In this document: positions 34,317-48,235 of the stretch, piece by piece
Numbering within the stretch: position 1 is the first letter of the stretch
How the letters are laid out: every line of letters begins with the position of its first letter
Assembly (NCBI GenBank): GCA_947683625.1
Contig: CANTUR010000057.1
Coordinates: 494,501-558,500 of the forward strand
From: Mallotus nudiflorus
Lineage: Eukaryota; Streptophyta; Magnoliopsida; Malpighiales; Euphorbiaceae
Length of the DNA: 64,000 nt
Direction: 5' to 3'
The notes under the pieces: generated by a model
Told to the model about the DNA's origin: nothing
What the model saw: the letters and a program-made list of their open reading frames with translations, nothing else
Databases searched by the model: none
Made by a program: the position numbers and the translations under genes

Positions 34317-37300
34317 TCAATTGCTTCTCTTCACAAAGACTAGCTCTGGTCTGGCTGATGAGGGATCATCTTCTGACCTTGAATAAAATTTTACCTGCCA
34401 TTTTGCATTATTTATTAACAATCAGAGTCCTAAAATTCTCTGCAAAGTAAACTACACTTCAGAAGAAATGTTATGATTTTGTATATCACTAGATAATATT
34501 TTCCAATCTAGAGAAGCTTGTGAACAAGGAGAGATTTTCTTCGGTTAGGTTTACAGGTAGCCAAGTGGCAAAAACCTAACCACCAACCCATGGAATATTC
34601 CTAAGAAAGGCTAATTAAGTAATTATTGAAGTAGGCATGATTTAGCAGTATTAAATTGTCTCAAAGAAAAAAAAATAAATGTAAATAATTGAACGAAAAT
34701 AAAACACTTGCACAGCAAACAAACCTCATAGAGCTCAAGCAATGAAGCAAGCACAGTGGCAACTCCTTGGATTACAAATTTCTGACCAACACATGCGCGT
34801 TTACCAGAACCAAAGGGAAGAAATGCAGGATTTTTATTTGGATCATTCAAAATGAATGAGCTCTGCATTGGGTCACCAGCATCTTCTGCAAGGAGATTGA
34901 TTATTAGCAAAGATTAGTTAATCATAAAGTTTGTCAAGTAATGTACGTCAATCTTACCAAGCCATGTAGGGTCATATACTCCTAAACTTGCTATGATTTA
35001 CATTAGACGTGAGGGTGAGAAATGAGAATAAAGAGGAATTGAACTACAAAGCATGTCAATAAACCATAAGCAAAAAAGAAACTACTGGTGAGGTCAAAAG
35101 ACTTTCGGAGATAAAAATTCTGATTAACGATAGCATATCTTAACACATATTAGCTTAGGAAAACACATGGGCAACAGAGGTAAGAACAAAACCTGTAAAT
35201 GATGTCTCCTGCAGTGAATCAGTAACCTTTCTGGCTTCTGACAAAAACCGATAAGGATTAAATTTGCAAGCATCACTTCCCCAACTAGCATCATCCATCT
35301 GCAGCAGATGAACAGGCACAACAAGTACTGCTCCAGCTGGTATAATTACACCATTTTTGAATCTCAAGTCTGGCAGAAAAGGAGAAAAACAGAAAAGAGT
35401 CAATGTCTATGAAGTAAAACTAAGCCATAAACCAGAAATGGCAATAATAAAAAAGAGCAATAAGATGATTGCAGGTGATTGATAAATTTAAGCTGGTATT
35501 TTAGAACTTAACATAAAAATAAAGTACAGTCTTAGTTGCACTCATTAGCAACAAAAACAAAAAAAATATTAATAAGAAAATTGACAACAATAACAAGCAA
35601 GAGATGCCCAAAAAAGGGTCACTTTTCCAAGTGCTCTTAAATGGACATGAAGGGTAGCCAATAAACTATAATCAACAAATGAACATCATGGGCTAAAGGC
35701 ATTGACGAGTAATTGCTAAAAGTCCTCCCATAACAGCAGTTTTTCCCACCCTAAACCATGTGGATGTGTATGAACACTGCCAAAATTTGAAGATCAATTT
35801 GCAAAACTTATGATTATGAGGACATAGGCAACAGTGATCAAAGTCAATGAACAATCAGGTATTAAAACAGAGCAGCTGCATTGGGATATTGCAGACAAGA
35901 AGTACTGGCCGACTTAAATGTCCAAGATACCCTATGAAAATCTCAGTAAAGATACAAGGACAGGTGTCCTGTTATGGCCACCAAGTTGCTGGCCAATAAG
36001 TAGGCAATGTCTTACCATCTTTCAAAGAGCATCTCTGTAGCAAATGTCCTGCTGGTAGAAGGCGGACTGATTCATAAATAGTTGCCAAAAGCAGGGGCAG
36101 CTCATCAATATAATTAACAACTTTTGCTGAACTTTGCTTTACCATAATAATCTGAGAGTATATCTGTAGATGTTCAAATGCAAACTTATAAGTAAAATGC
36201 AACCTACAAAGGCATCCAGTACAATTGTCATCGTACCTTCAAGAAAAATATGATGAACAAATTTTAAAACCGCATTCAAAAAATAGCAACAAAGGGTCAG
36301 AATCAAGGTTCTCAGCACCAAACCTAAATAAATGCTCGCATTAAAGGGGACCAAGGTCACTACCTTATCCTGTATCTCTCGATTTGCAGCAAGCCTCTCC
36401 AAGACATTACCCATCAAACCTGCTGTTGTTATGCATCCATGAAACATCATGCCCATAATATTTCCACATGGCTCTTCTCTTCCACTAAGATGACTATCAG
36501 GATCTTTTGGGAAAAGTTTATCTTGCACCGTAACACCAGAAGGAGGTATAGCAGAAACAGATGCAGCTTTCATACCATATTTCACAGTTTCACCTCTAAA
36601 GTTTTGATCCACACGGTGAAATAGCTTGCAATTTTTTCTGCACTGTTGAACAATATCTTGAGTTAACATTTTCAACTTTGTGCATAAAGACTGGTACCTC
36701 CAAAATCCTCGTTTCCAAAAGGGAGTAACCCTATATGAGGCCCAAAAGGAAGCATCTTTTGCAATTTCCATTAGAAGCTCCTCATAAAAAGCTGCATTAG
36801 ACCATGCCAGAAATGCATCTCCAAACAGTGTGGTTCCCAAAACAGTAAAAGCCATATGCTGAGAAATCAATTTACAATCAACACTTCCTTTGATCATGCC
36901 TTCATCTATTCTTTCTGTAATACGATCTATGGCATTTTTAGGAATTATATTTCCTCTAGGAAGCAATTTCTCATTCAATTGCAGTGCCAATGATTCTCTT
37001 CTCTTTTGTGCCTGCATATGACAAAGGTCGCCATGTGAAATATTGCAGGAAAGAGAATATAACTTTGTCATGGTCAAACTAAGAAAATGGAGAAGTACAA
37101 TAAATGTTTTAAAACCTCCTGTACTCCTTGAAAGACATCATGATATAGTCTCAGAAGGTTAATAATTTGATAAATTTTAACTGAAAGCTCGAATATATTG
37201 AGTCATGAAGCAAAAAGGTCATTATTTTTCTTATGCCAGAAATATTCCTACTTATTTTACTTTTAAGTTGAACTCAAATCAAACCCTACCATCAATCAAT

Positions 37301-38405
37301 GATCTAAAATAAGAAAAATCTAACATCAACCCTCTCCAACAAGCAAAAACTCTTTTCTTTGTTTGCGCCACTTCAATTACAATAAATAAGCCTGTCGTTT
37401 ATTGAAAAAAAGAAAAAAACACAGGTAACACACAATAAACATGAAACAAAAACAATTTGCTAACACAGTACTTGGTTCCTGATGGTTATAAGCAAGACTT
37501 AATACCTCATCATAGGAGCAAAAGAAGAGATTAGATCGACCAAATGCTAAACGAAAAGCCTTTCCAGTAAAAGGCAATTTATCCTCAGCCTTTAAAAGCA
37601 TCTCTTTGATAAGCACTGGATCTCTTATAGACACCATAAGCTGAGTTGGTCCTAACCATAACTTGAAAACAGATCCATATTTACCATGTAGCTCTGACAA
37701 CAGGTCTGATAACCAAAAGACAAATAACACCATCAAATCAATCACCCTCGAAACATATTACAATTGAAAAAATTATTATTTACAATTTAAAAAATTATTA
37801 TCACAGTATTTCTAAAATCCAAGACCGGCAACACAAAATTCAATTCAATTTCAATTCCAATTCCAAGCTATTTAATCAAATCTCATGCTTACAAAGGCTA
37901 CAATTGCCGGAATTCAATTCTTTCAACTTAAAAACAACAAAAATTAACATCAAAATACAAAGGGAAAAAAAATCAACAATTAATTTATCGAAACAATTAC
38001 ATAATCAATATAATCAAAATCAAATACATAAAATTAAATAATACAAAAGGAAAGATTTAACATACCGAGGAAATTACCGCGGGAACCGAAGTTACTATGA
38101 CCAAAGAAAGAAGAAGGAAGAGGACCAGCGATTGATCGAGCATTAGACCATAACCTAAACAACTTAAAAACTTTTCCAAGCAAAAGAGCAGTTATAGTAA
38201 TAAGAGAAATCCAAAGAAACACATTGAATTCACGCGTCGCGTAATCTTTTAACGACATCACTGTTCTACAACTTTCCGTCGAATCATAACCGCTGCTACT
38301 GCTACTGTGCTTCAACGTCGCCAATGGTGATGATGCGATGTAGCTGACCAGAGTCTTGGGTAGCTCGCACCACCACCGTGAAGTGAAGAAGAAAAAAGAA
38401 GACAT
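34317..38405 (-). CDS. Cytochrome P450 monooxygenase, 583 aa, seven exons
   Basis: Exons are 38405-38066, 37705-37506, 37011-36364, 36163-36016, 35369-35193, 34885-34725 and 34394-34317. They total 1752 nt with all junctions GT-AG, stop TGA. A membrane anchor lies at about residues 57-77 and a proline-rich hinge follows (AGPLPSSFFGH). The long third exon carries the I-helix near 370-376, read H-G-C-I-T-T, so the usual acidic residue before the Thr is missing. K-helix E-S-V-R is at 427-430 and the PERF-like FNPYRF lies in exon 5. The heme loop F-L-P-F-G-S-G-K-R-A-C-V-G has the ligand Cys536. The protein is probably ER-bound and needs a P450 reductase. It is longer than the usual ~500 aa because of an N-terminal extension. 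I cannot name the CYP family or substrate. Confidence 0.9.
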
Positions 38406-41031
38406 TAGTTGAAGGGGAAGGGATGAGAGGGGAGCTTTGTGCTGCTTGTGTCTCTTTTTTGAAGGATTGACTTTTTTTTAAGACTTTTGTTTTTATTGGC
38501 TGCTTGTGTGGGTGGAATAGTATTAAATTTTCAAGTGAATTGCTTTTTTTTTTTTCGATTTTTTTATAGAAAAAATAGCCGTGATAAAGTTTTTTTCTTT
38601 TGCCACGTCGAACTGAAATTTTGAAATATTTAAAATTTTTATAGTTTTTTATTGGATATTAAAAATATTAAATATAAAAATAAATTATTTTTGTTAATAA
38701 TGGGAATTCGCTCATATTAAAAATAATTATATGTAATCTCTCGTAAATAATTAAAATGATTAAAAAAATATCTAAGTAAATAAAGTAAGACGTGAATATT
38801 CATTTTTTTCTATTCTTATATAATGTGAACGTTCGTCTCTTCTTACTTAGTTAGAGTGTGAATGTTCATCTCTCCTTACTCTTTCATAATAATAAAAAAT
38901 TAATCACTTTAATGAGTTAAAAAAAATTACTATATATAAATTAATTAAGCCTGATAGAATCATCTATGATGAATCTTGATATTTTAAGATTCTAATTCGA
39001 TTTCTTAAAGCATCTTTAATGATACTTTTTAAAATAAAAAGTATATTCTAGATAATAAAAAATATTTTTAAGAATTTTTCAACATAAAGAGTAAATAATT
39101 TTATTTAAGTCTAATGTATTCTTTATATTTTACTATTCACTTTGTTTTATTTTAGGAGCATTTAATTTTAATTTTTGAATATTATGTGAAGAAAAAGAAA
39201 AAAAATTTAGGTGATAAAAGAAACCAATAAAAAGTAAGGATATATATAAAAATAAAGATATATTAATTAATTTTTATATAAAAAATGAATTTTAACTCTT
39301 AATTTTCTATATGTAAAGAGTTAAATTCACTTTTTAATTTATAATTTAAATTTAAAAAATACATTGGAGTCTTATTTTTTATAATCACTTTTTAAAATAA
39401 AAAGTTTAGGTTAAATAGTGTGCTGGAAATGCTACTTTTTCCTACCCATGCTAGCAATTAACCTCATATGATAAAAAAAGAAAAAAATTACCCTCATGAT
39501 TTGATGAAATATTGATATGTAAAGAATTAATGTATATTTTTTAAATTTTAAATAAAAATTTCAATGTATTTATATATATTAATATAAAAATAGTCTATAA
39601 AAAATTAAATTGTTTAAGAATACTATATTGACTAATTTTATAGATAATGATAGTTATTATGACAAAAAATATAAGTAATAAATTTACTCTAAGTTTTATT
39701 TATTTATTTATTTTTTCTGGTACAGCGGCTGGGCCACGTGGGAGTTGGACTCACGATTTTGTGAGGATGTGTTAAGCTCTTCTTTTCCACTCCCATAACA
39801 GTCTGTCCGGTTTGGGTGTGGACAAATGGCCGATGTTGGAAAAGGAAAGCCTTGTTTTTGTCTCTTCCAATCAACCCCTTAATACAAACAATTTGCAAAT
39901 TGCTTGTAATTGATACCGACTTATAAAAATCACTCATAAAAGTTTACAAAATTTATTTGGCAAATTTTGTTACTTTAAATAAAATTTTTATATAATCTCA
40001 ACCTTTAAAATTTATTGAAATTATTTATAAATTAATTAATTTTTAATAAATAAATTAATTTTTTATACAAAATTTCATTATAAAATTAGAATTTATTTTA
40101 TTCAAATAAATTCTATAAAATTTATTTATAAATTCAAATAAATAAATTTTATTTAAATAAAAATTTTATAAAATCCATTTTGAATTTAATTTTTAAAAAT
40201 TTACTTTCAACTTCTTAATATTTTATTTTTTTAATTTTTTGTGAAGTTATTAAAATTAAATTAATTTTTATTAATAAAGTATATTTAACTTAAATAAATT
40301 TAAAATTTATTTAGAAATTCATTTGAAAATAAAATAAATTCCTTGATGGTTCTTATTTTATTATTTTTATTTTTAAAATGTTCATGTCATGTAATATTTT
40401 GATTTAAATGAATAATATATTATTTTTATTTCAATTTTTATAAAAATAATACAATAAATATAAAAATCACTTAAAATAAATTTTATAAAATATTGATTTA
40501 GAATGAATATACTAATAAAAAATTTATTTTAAAATGATTTTTTCAAAAAATTTATTTAAAATTGAAATAAACTATTCAATAAAATTTAATCAAACTTATA
40601 AACTTATATTTTATTTACTTAAATTATATTTTCTAAAAAATTAATTAGTTTATTAATAATTTTGGGATTTCTTTATTTTGATTGTTATCATATGATTGTT
40701 ATCATAATTTAATGATAGTTATTAATGGAGTACATTTTACTTTTTTTAAAAATCAAATAATGGTAGAAAGCGTTAATAATTTCTCTTTATTAAAAGTAAT
40801 TAACTTTTAATAAATTCACTCAGCTTTCAAAACGAGAGAAAGAGCACCAAACGACCCATCCGTTTCCACACCCAAAACGAAATGTCACTTAGCGAAAAAA
40901 AAAAGCCGGTCGTTTAAATCATTGATTTTGGCGCCCAAAATCCAAAAAAATGGATTCTTTTTTTGGTCGCAGGTCGCAAATCTCTCTCATATATGCAATG
41001 CAGCAGTAAACAACACACGAAAAAGAATGCA
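38406..41031. other. Divergent intergenic region between P450 and MAP65
   Basis: The two genes point away from each other, so this 2.6 kb holds both promoters. It is extremely AT-rich, with A/T palindromic stretches around 39950-40640. I see no gene. A CCGTT word (40860-40864, AACGG on the other strand) lies about 170 bp before the MAP65 TATA box. The P450 leader (38406-38450) is pyrimidine-rich on its strand. Confidence 0.6.
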
Positions 41032-41038
41032 TATATAA
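41032..41038 (+). promoter_or_regulatory. TATA box of the MAP65 gene
   Basis: TATATAA (in GCATATATAAGG) is 130 bp upstream of the ATG at 41169. This leaves a plausible 5' UTR of about 100 nt. Confidence 0.55.
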
Positions 41039-41168
41039 GGCAACATTTACAGAAAAACGCATTTCATTTCGTAACGCTCTGCTTTTCCTGTTTTTGCCTA
41101 TAAAAAAAAAAAGTATTTCTAGGGTTTCGAGCTCTTCAGTGAACCAAAAAAAGAACAAACCAGTAAAA

Positions 41169-44100
41169 ATGGCGAGTGTCTTTTCTCCAGTGTCTCCTTC
41201 TCGCACAACTTGCGCTACTCTCCTTCTCGAATTGCAGGTTCTATTATTCTTCTGCTGCTGCTGCTGTTGTTGTTGTTGTTTGATTGTTTAGTTTTGGTAT
41301 GTGAATTGGTTGAAAGTTAATGGCAAAAATGGTGATTGATTGTTTAGTGATCTTGAACTGTTTATAGTGTGGAGTTGGTGCATTAAAGGATTGAAATTTA
41401 CTATCGAATTCAGTTAAAATTATGCTACTTGATAAATGTAATTACTGCCGTGATCGTGAGCAAATTAATGCAAAATTCTCAAAATGGTTAGATGTCACTG
41501 TTTAATTTGTCTCCTGTTTTGCATTTGATTCATTGTTTAGGATTGATTGTTCTGCTTTCATTGATTATTGTTACGGAATTCGTATAGAGACCTTTAAATC
41601 ATTTCCTTGTATAACTGTAAATTGAAGATTACAATTGCCTTAACATTTTTTCATTTATTTATTACCTCTATTGTGGTACTTTAATCAGTGTTTTTTTATG
41701 CAGAAAATCTGGGATGAAATTGGGGAAAATGAGGGTGAAAGAGACAAGACACTTTTGCAACTTGAGCAAGAATGTCTTGATATTTACCGCAGAAAGGTGG
41801 ATTTGACTAGAAAGTACAAAGCTGATTTGAATCAACAATTGGTTGACGCTGAAGCTGAAATTTCCCATCTTTTTTCTGCACTTGGGGAAAGTGTTTCATT
41901 TCCACAGGTTCGTGCCTTCTATCTTTGCTATATTAGGCATCATTAATTCACACCTGAATTATTTTTATTTTACATATTGAATAATCACATGATGGATTGT
42001 ATACTATGTTTTGCCACCTGACTGGGGTTCATTTCTCCTGTTTGAAAAGGGAAATGGCACTCTAAAGCAGCGAATATCTACTGTAAAACCTACTCTGGAA
42101 GATTTGAGGTTAAAGAAGCATGGAAGAATGAAAGACTTCAATGAGACACAGTTGCAGATTGCCCAAATTTGTGCAGAAATAGCTGGCACTGATCATTCGA
42201 TCCAGTCTACTGACACACAGCTTGATGACAACAATTTGACCGTGAGGAAATTGGGGGAAATGAAGTCGCACCTTAAGGAACTTCAAAACGAAAAGGTTCT
42301 TTATGGCTAATTTATGAATTGTAATTTGTAACCGAATTTGCATTTGACTTTTATCTCATGGTATCACTTGTTTGATTTTCAGAGTTTGAGGTTACAGAAA
42401 GTTAACAGCAGCATTAGTGTTATCCATGATCTGTCAGTTGTGATGTCAATTGATTTCGTTAAGACGGTTAATGATGTTGATCCTAGTTTGACTGCTACAA
42501 ATGGTAAATCCAAAAGCATCAGCAATGACACACTTGCTAAATTAACACATGCTATATATTCTCTAAAGGAGGAGAAGCAACAAAGTCTACAAAGGGTGAG
42601 CTAGAATGCTTCTTTTGGGCTTTGAGTGAAATTTTTTTTATGATAATCATTAGTGTGGCTGGCTTAATTTTTTTTATTTCTTCTCATTTGTGCATATTAA
42701 GTTTGGCTGATGAGAAAGATGCCTTGTCATTATTTGCATTTGAACAGTATAAATTCCTTAAAAGTATAAAGATAAAGATAGACAAATTGGTTTGATGTAA
42801 GATTGAGGAGTCCCATTCAAGCTCTCATACCGTACTGGTATTACTAGAAGACTGTGTTAAAGGTTTTCTAGTGTATGCTTAGTGTGCCCTGTTCCTCTGT
42901 TATAATTTATTGTCTCCTGTTTCAGCTTCAAGGTCTTGGGTGCAGACTGACAGAGCTATGGAACCTCATGGACACACCTCTTGAGGAGCAAAGTAGATGG
43001 GACCATGTTACTTCCTTAATTTCTGCCTCAGTGGATGAGGTGTCGAGGCCAGGGTGCCTTGCTCGTGAAGTTATTGAGCAGGTAACACAATATTTTTCTC
43101 CTTTACTTGAATTTCCTGTCCTCAGAATCTTCTATTTGATATAGTACAAGAGTTAATATCGTTACTTTTCATTTGTTTTCCATTATTCTCAGGCTGAGGT
43201 TGAAGTTGAGAGATTGAATATTCTCAAAGTCAGCAAGTTGAAGGAATTGGTTTTTAAGAGGCAAAATGAGCTGGAAGAAATTTACAGAGGAGTTCATATG
43301 GACATAGATGGTGATGCAGCTAGGCAGATGCTTATTAGCCTCACCGAATCTGGTTTCCTCTAAAACTCATTCATTTTTCCCCTCTATACCTACTTGATTA
43401 TTACCTATGGGGTTCACATGTTAGTTTTTGGTGTTAGAGCTACTAGTGGGGTGTTCTTTCTTCTTGTATTTATTTTTTTTGCTTTAATATATGCAAACTG
43501 CTACCTTCCATGAACATATTCTGATGGAATCCATGTATCTGTGTACCTGTTTACAAGTTCCTCTTCAAGAAAATTTGTTGGGAGTCTTTGTTGTCTCAGT
43601 TGTTTTCCTTGTTTCATTATATGTGAAGCTGCTGTTTTCCAGGTTCTTTCTGAAATTATTTCTCAACTTTCTTTTTTAATGTAGTTCTGCCGTTTCCTTT
43701 TCTTAATTGATTTTATTCCAACAAAATCGGCAAAGTTAGTGATGCAGAATTATTTTACACGTGTTCATTCTATGTCACTTCAGTAGTCTTTACTTGTAGC
43801 TGATATAATAAGCTGTGCTTTTATAGGCAATGTTGTTGATTTGGCTGATTTGCTTTCAAACATGGATGACAAGATCAAAAAAGCCAAAGAGCAAGCTCTA
43901 AGCCGTAAGGATATCTTGGACAAGGTGGAGAAGTGGAAATGTGCATCTGAGGAAGAACAGTGGCTTGATGAATATGAAAGGGTAGGTCCTGGTACACTTT
44001 GAATAGTTTTAAGAATTGTCTAGATACTGATGTCCTGTTAGTTTGTTGTTCTAATGTTCTTGCACACATGTAACATTCTTACCGATGCTACAGCTAGTTA

Positions 44101-45685
44101 TGTGGTACTTTACTAGTTTCTAGACTTGAGATAGTTATGCACTAGCTTCTATACATAATTTAGTTTGAAAATATTTTACAATCAATAGGACTGCCACTTA
44201 TTAGGTATAGATATTCTGTACAGTTTGGGATCAAGATATGCACCATTGCTACCTTGATTCGGTGTGGCCTTTGTGTTGGTGCCATACAACCCACTGTACT
44301 GGATTTGGATTATTTCCTTTGTTCTATATAAGCAGCACCTGTAATTTCATAATTGCTTCAAACTAGGCTAAATTTACAACATAATAGTCATTTACTTTTT
44401 CTTGAACGACCAGGATGAGAATCGATATAATGCAGGAAGAGGAGCACACAAAAATCTGAAACGTGCAGAAAAAGCTCGTATTCTAGTCAGCAAAATACCA
44501 AGTGAGCATGCAAACATTACATAACCTATTTTGTCTAGTAATTTTTTTAATTAATTAAGTGAACAATAAACTGCTTCTTGAAATGATCATCAAGCATGAA
44601 TATGGCTATGTTGCTAGTCCTTAATGATCTAAACAGTGAGAGCAACGCTTGTTGTGCTATCTTGAACTTAATACCTTATGTCTGTTAGGGAGATGAGTTA
44701 TGTTTTTACTTCTTTCAAACTTTATCTTGAGCTTTTGGGCAATCAATATAGTGAAGACTGAGAAAAGTGTGCATCTCATTTAGTTTCAATTTTGTGTCAA
44801 GGGAGGGTAAAATTGTGGATTATGCAAAGTTGATGTTCATAAGCAAAAAATTTTGTTTGTTTAGGTCATTACTATTGTGCTATGGATTTTAATTGAAAGT
44901 GAAGTTTTACAATAAGATGGTGTGAAATGCTGAGAATGTAAGTATAATATGTTTGATTGCCTCCTTAATAGAGTAAAAGTTTTGCTTCCAAGTTCTATAG
45001 TGTTCTAGTAGAATCTTAATTTAGGCGCATCAATCTGGAGTATAACTTTTAAAAAATCATTGTTCTCTAGCTATTGTCGACAATTTGACATCAAAGGTGA
45101 AAGCATGGGAATTGGAGAAAGGAATCCCATTCTTGTATGACAAGGTGAGTCATGAGTTTCATATTGTTAGTGTTAACTTTAGCTGCTGGCAGCATCTAAA
45201 TTCTTGTTGACATTCAGGCTCCCCTCTTAAAATCTTTGGAGGAATATACTGATTTGAGACAGCAGAGAGAGGAAGAGAAACGTCGATCGCGGGTATGGTT
45301 ACTCTTTTTGAACTTTTTGTTACGTACTTATTATGCTTTTGTTCAATGGTGATTATGTGAACAATTTACATGCTGTTTCCATGATGCTGATCTCAAGTGG
45401 TACAAATTATTTTTAAAACCTGTGCAGGAGCAGAAACGTCAACAAGAACAATTAGCTGCTGAACAAGAGGCACTTTATGGTACAAGACCAAATGTAAAGA
45501 AGCCTTTGGGGCAGAGCACAAGTGCTAACACCATGGCTGGAACGCCAATTGGGCGGCGTGTGGCGACTCCAGGCCGGCATGTACTCTCTTCTGGGAAGGA
45601 GCGTAGAGAGAGCAGGTATCATAATGTAACAGCTGTAAACTATGTTGCTCTTCACAAGGATGATTCAGCCTCTCGTGGCAGCTGA
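41169..45685 (+). CDS. MAP65: MAP65 microtubule-associated protein (PRC1/ASE1 family), 565 aa, eleven exons
   Basis: Exons are 41169-41237, 41704-41907, 42050-42295, 42383-42595, 42926-43081, 43193-43352, 43827-43981, 44414-44501, 45071-45144, 45218-45292 and 45428-45685. They total 1698 nt, all joined in frame. MAP65 proteins are dimeric crosslinkers that bundle antiparallel microtubules, notably in the phragmoplast and spindle midzone. Seen here are a long helical, coiled-coil N-terminal half and the conserved microtubule-binding block in exon 8 (NRYNAGRGAHKNLKRAEKAR, about residues 402-421). A basic, E/Q/R-rich helix and a Ser/Thr/Arg tail follow (TPIGRRVATPGR, TAVNYVAL.KDDS.SRG). The tail is where kinases usually act on this family. 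The end resembles the MAP65-8 type of Arabidopsis; the subtype is my inference. Start chosen at MASVF, the first ATG with good context; an in-frame upstream extension exists but lies in probable 5' UTR. Confidence 0.93.
41252..41281 (+). repeat. CTG/TTG trinucleotide repeat in MAP65 intron 1
   Basis: (CTG)n followed by (TTG)n begins about 14 nt after the exon 1 donor. It is a probable length-variable marker. Confidence 0.9.
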
Positions 45686-47614
45686 CCTGCTTACTTACTC
45701 ATGACCGTTTGTAAATTGATTCTCAGGTTTCTCTTTTCTTTTCATAGTATTCTCCTGTTAGATTTTTTTTAGTTGCAAAATTTGTTCAAATGAAATGCTT
45801 ATATGGATTGCAGCCCAAATTAAATGTGTTTTGGATCAAAGCATACAAGACTACAAGCCTAATGCACAAGGGTTAAGCATGAGTGGCCCGTATGGTCCAT
45901 ATCCTTGCTTGTAAATGAAAGTACTACAAGGTACTTATCAGATAAACCAAATTAAAATAACAAAAAGTTGTACCTAAAATGACTCTTGAGAATACTATAG
46001 AATTGGTTGTTGTTCCATATCAAAAGGCATTAATCCCTTATGATTTTAATAAAAAAGATTAGCAAGTCATTATCATTTATCACCATAAAAAAAAATTCTT
46101 TTTAGGTTAGAATCTCTTGTAGTTATACTAATAAAGAGATATGAAGAATAAGATTTGAGAAAGATTAAATTGGGGATGTTAGTGTGCTTGGTCAGATTCA
46201 TGATCTCAATCCACCATTTGCCACTTAATATTCCCCTTTCGCATAATTAAGTGATAAAAAGTATATTATTATTGGCAATCCAACACATTAACCAAACCAA
46301 CCATATCAGTATTACTAATTAAATTTTTTGTTGTTATCTGCATATCCTTTCTTCCGCATTTTTCGTGTCGTAGAGTGGTTAAAATATTTTCACAAAGGAA
46401 ATTCATGTAAGTGAATCTTTACTCTTTAGGTTAAGAATCTTTTCACGTCATTTCTTTCACCAAAGAATCTCATTTACTTATTATCAACAACTGTTCATAT
46501 TACATGTTTGGAACTATTCTCGTTTTAGTTTCAGACAATAGCTTGTAAAGTCACGTTAAATTATTTATTTGGAAATTTTTATTAAGATCGAATCAAATTA
46601 ATTAGAGTCTGAAAGTTCAGACAAAAAAAAAAATTTCATTCACTTCATATGTATAACATGCGACTATTAAATTTGAAAACATATAATATATATCATATTT
46701 AAACAAATGGATACAAGAATATATCTATAAGTAAAAATTTAACATAATACAACCATAAAAATAAAATGGAATTCTATAACGTTTTAGAGATTCCTGTTTT
46801 TTTTTTAAAAAAAATCCTTACTTAGGAATGAATACCATTCACTAATGTTTAAGTTATGTGAATATGAAATATTAAACCCAAAAACTATATAATACATTTC
46901 CAATTCTAAAACATATTGCGGAATTAGATGTTACCTGAGTAGAACCTCCATTATAGGTGACATTATAGGTGACACCATCCTAAGTGGTAGTAGAATTAGG
47001 AACTCCTATTGCATTGTTATGAAAATTTTAGGTTCATTTTTAAATTAGATTGGAGGAAGATTTGCTTTTTATTTTTTTAATTAAATCTAATTCAGTATTT
47101 TTTTAAAAAAAAAAATCAGATTCCATAATTATGATTTATAAATAATTTAGTGGAAAAAAACCAAACAAAGTTGATCAGATGCCACATCTAATAAAGAAAC
47201 AATTCTTGAAATATATTAACTAACCTTAATTAATTGTTTAGTGTAACCAAGAAAAGAGAAATCCAATTTTTTATTTGATGCTCATGTTATCCAATAATCA
47301 TACGAGCTTCTATTAATTTAGAGTTCGAGTCGGATGGACTTATAAAGAGACAAATATCTCTTAGTACTTACGTTTTTCATACGTAAGACACATAATTGAA
47401 ATTTTACTTAAAAAATATCTAAATTTCTTACTAGTTAAATCAATAAGTATTAATAGAAACTCATGATTTTAATTTGACAAGCATGTAAATTAAAAATGCA
47501 ATTATCCAAATAATTATTAAAAGAGACTTCACTCTATAAAAAATTCATGAAATTGTTTGCTGTAATGCAGAGAAACATAAGAACAACTGTAGAGAATTGG
47601 CGATGATGATGACC

Positions 47615-47650
47615 AGTAGCAGCAGCAGCAGCAGCACCACCACCACCACC
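47615..47650. repeat. AGC/CAC compound trinucleotide repeat
   Basis: (AGC)n passes directly into (CAC)n in noncoding DNA. Confidence 0.9.
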
Positions 47651-48029
47651 AAAAATAATCAAGGCAATAATTTAATAAGAATGCTGTAAACGTAGATTTT
47701 GCAAACTCCACTGTATGTTGTTCTAAGTGCTTCTACGAAAGTGCAGACATATAATAGATATATGGGACATACTAACAATTATATGTGGAGAATCGTTGTC
47801 ACATGTTGCTTGCATATAATAATATGATTATTTTTATATATATTTCTTTATGCACTCATAATGATTAATTTGCTCTGAGTAGTGTGCAGCTTCTCTCTTA
47901 TTCAATTATGAAAAGGTATTATATACTGGCATAATACATTTGTAATCTTCAGTAATTGGTACAATTTTTACATCTCAATTTCAATATTTAAGCTTAAAAA
48001 AATAAATTAATTTAATAATATAATATATT

Positions 48030-48235
48030 TACCATATGTAGTTACCACTTTTTATTAATTTGAAATCTCTACTTTGCAGATTTAGTTAATTAAACTCTTA
48101 TAATGTGACGCATGTTCATTTGTTATTATATGTCATATGTGCTAATAGGAGTTTAGAAATTATATTTTAGAAGAATTTGAATGTTAAAGTGACAAAATTA
48201 CAAATAGATATGTCAAACTAATAAAAAGTAACAAA
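48030..48235 (+). repeat. Dispersed MITE-like repeat, copy 1
   Basis: Shares with 54665-54850 the order TTTTTATYAATTT, CTYTTATAATGTGAC.CAT, TTTGYTATT, TGTCAYATGT.CTAATAG, AAATT...ATTTTAG and AATATTAAA.TGA. It is in the same orientation. It is an old copy; the ends are not clear here. Confidence 0.55.
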
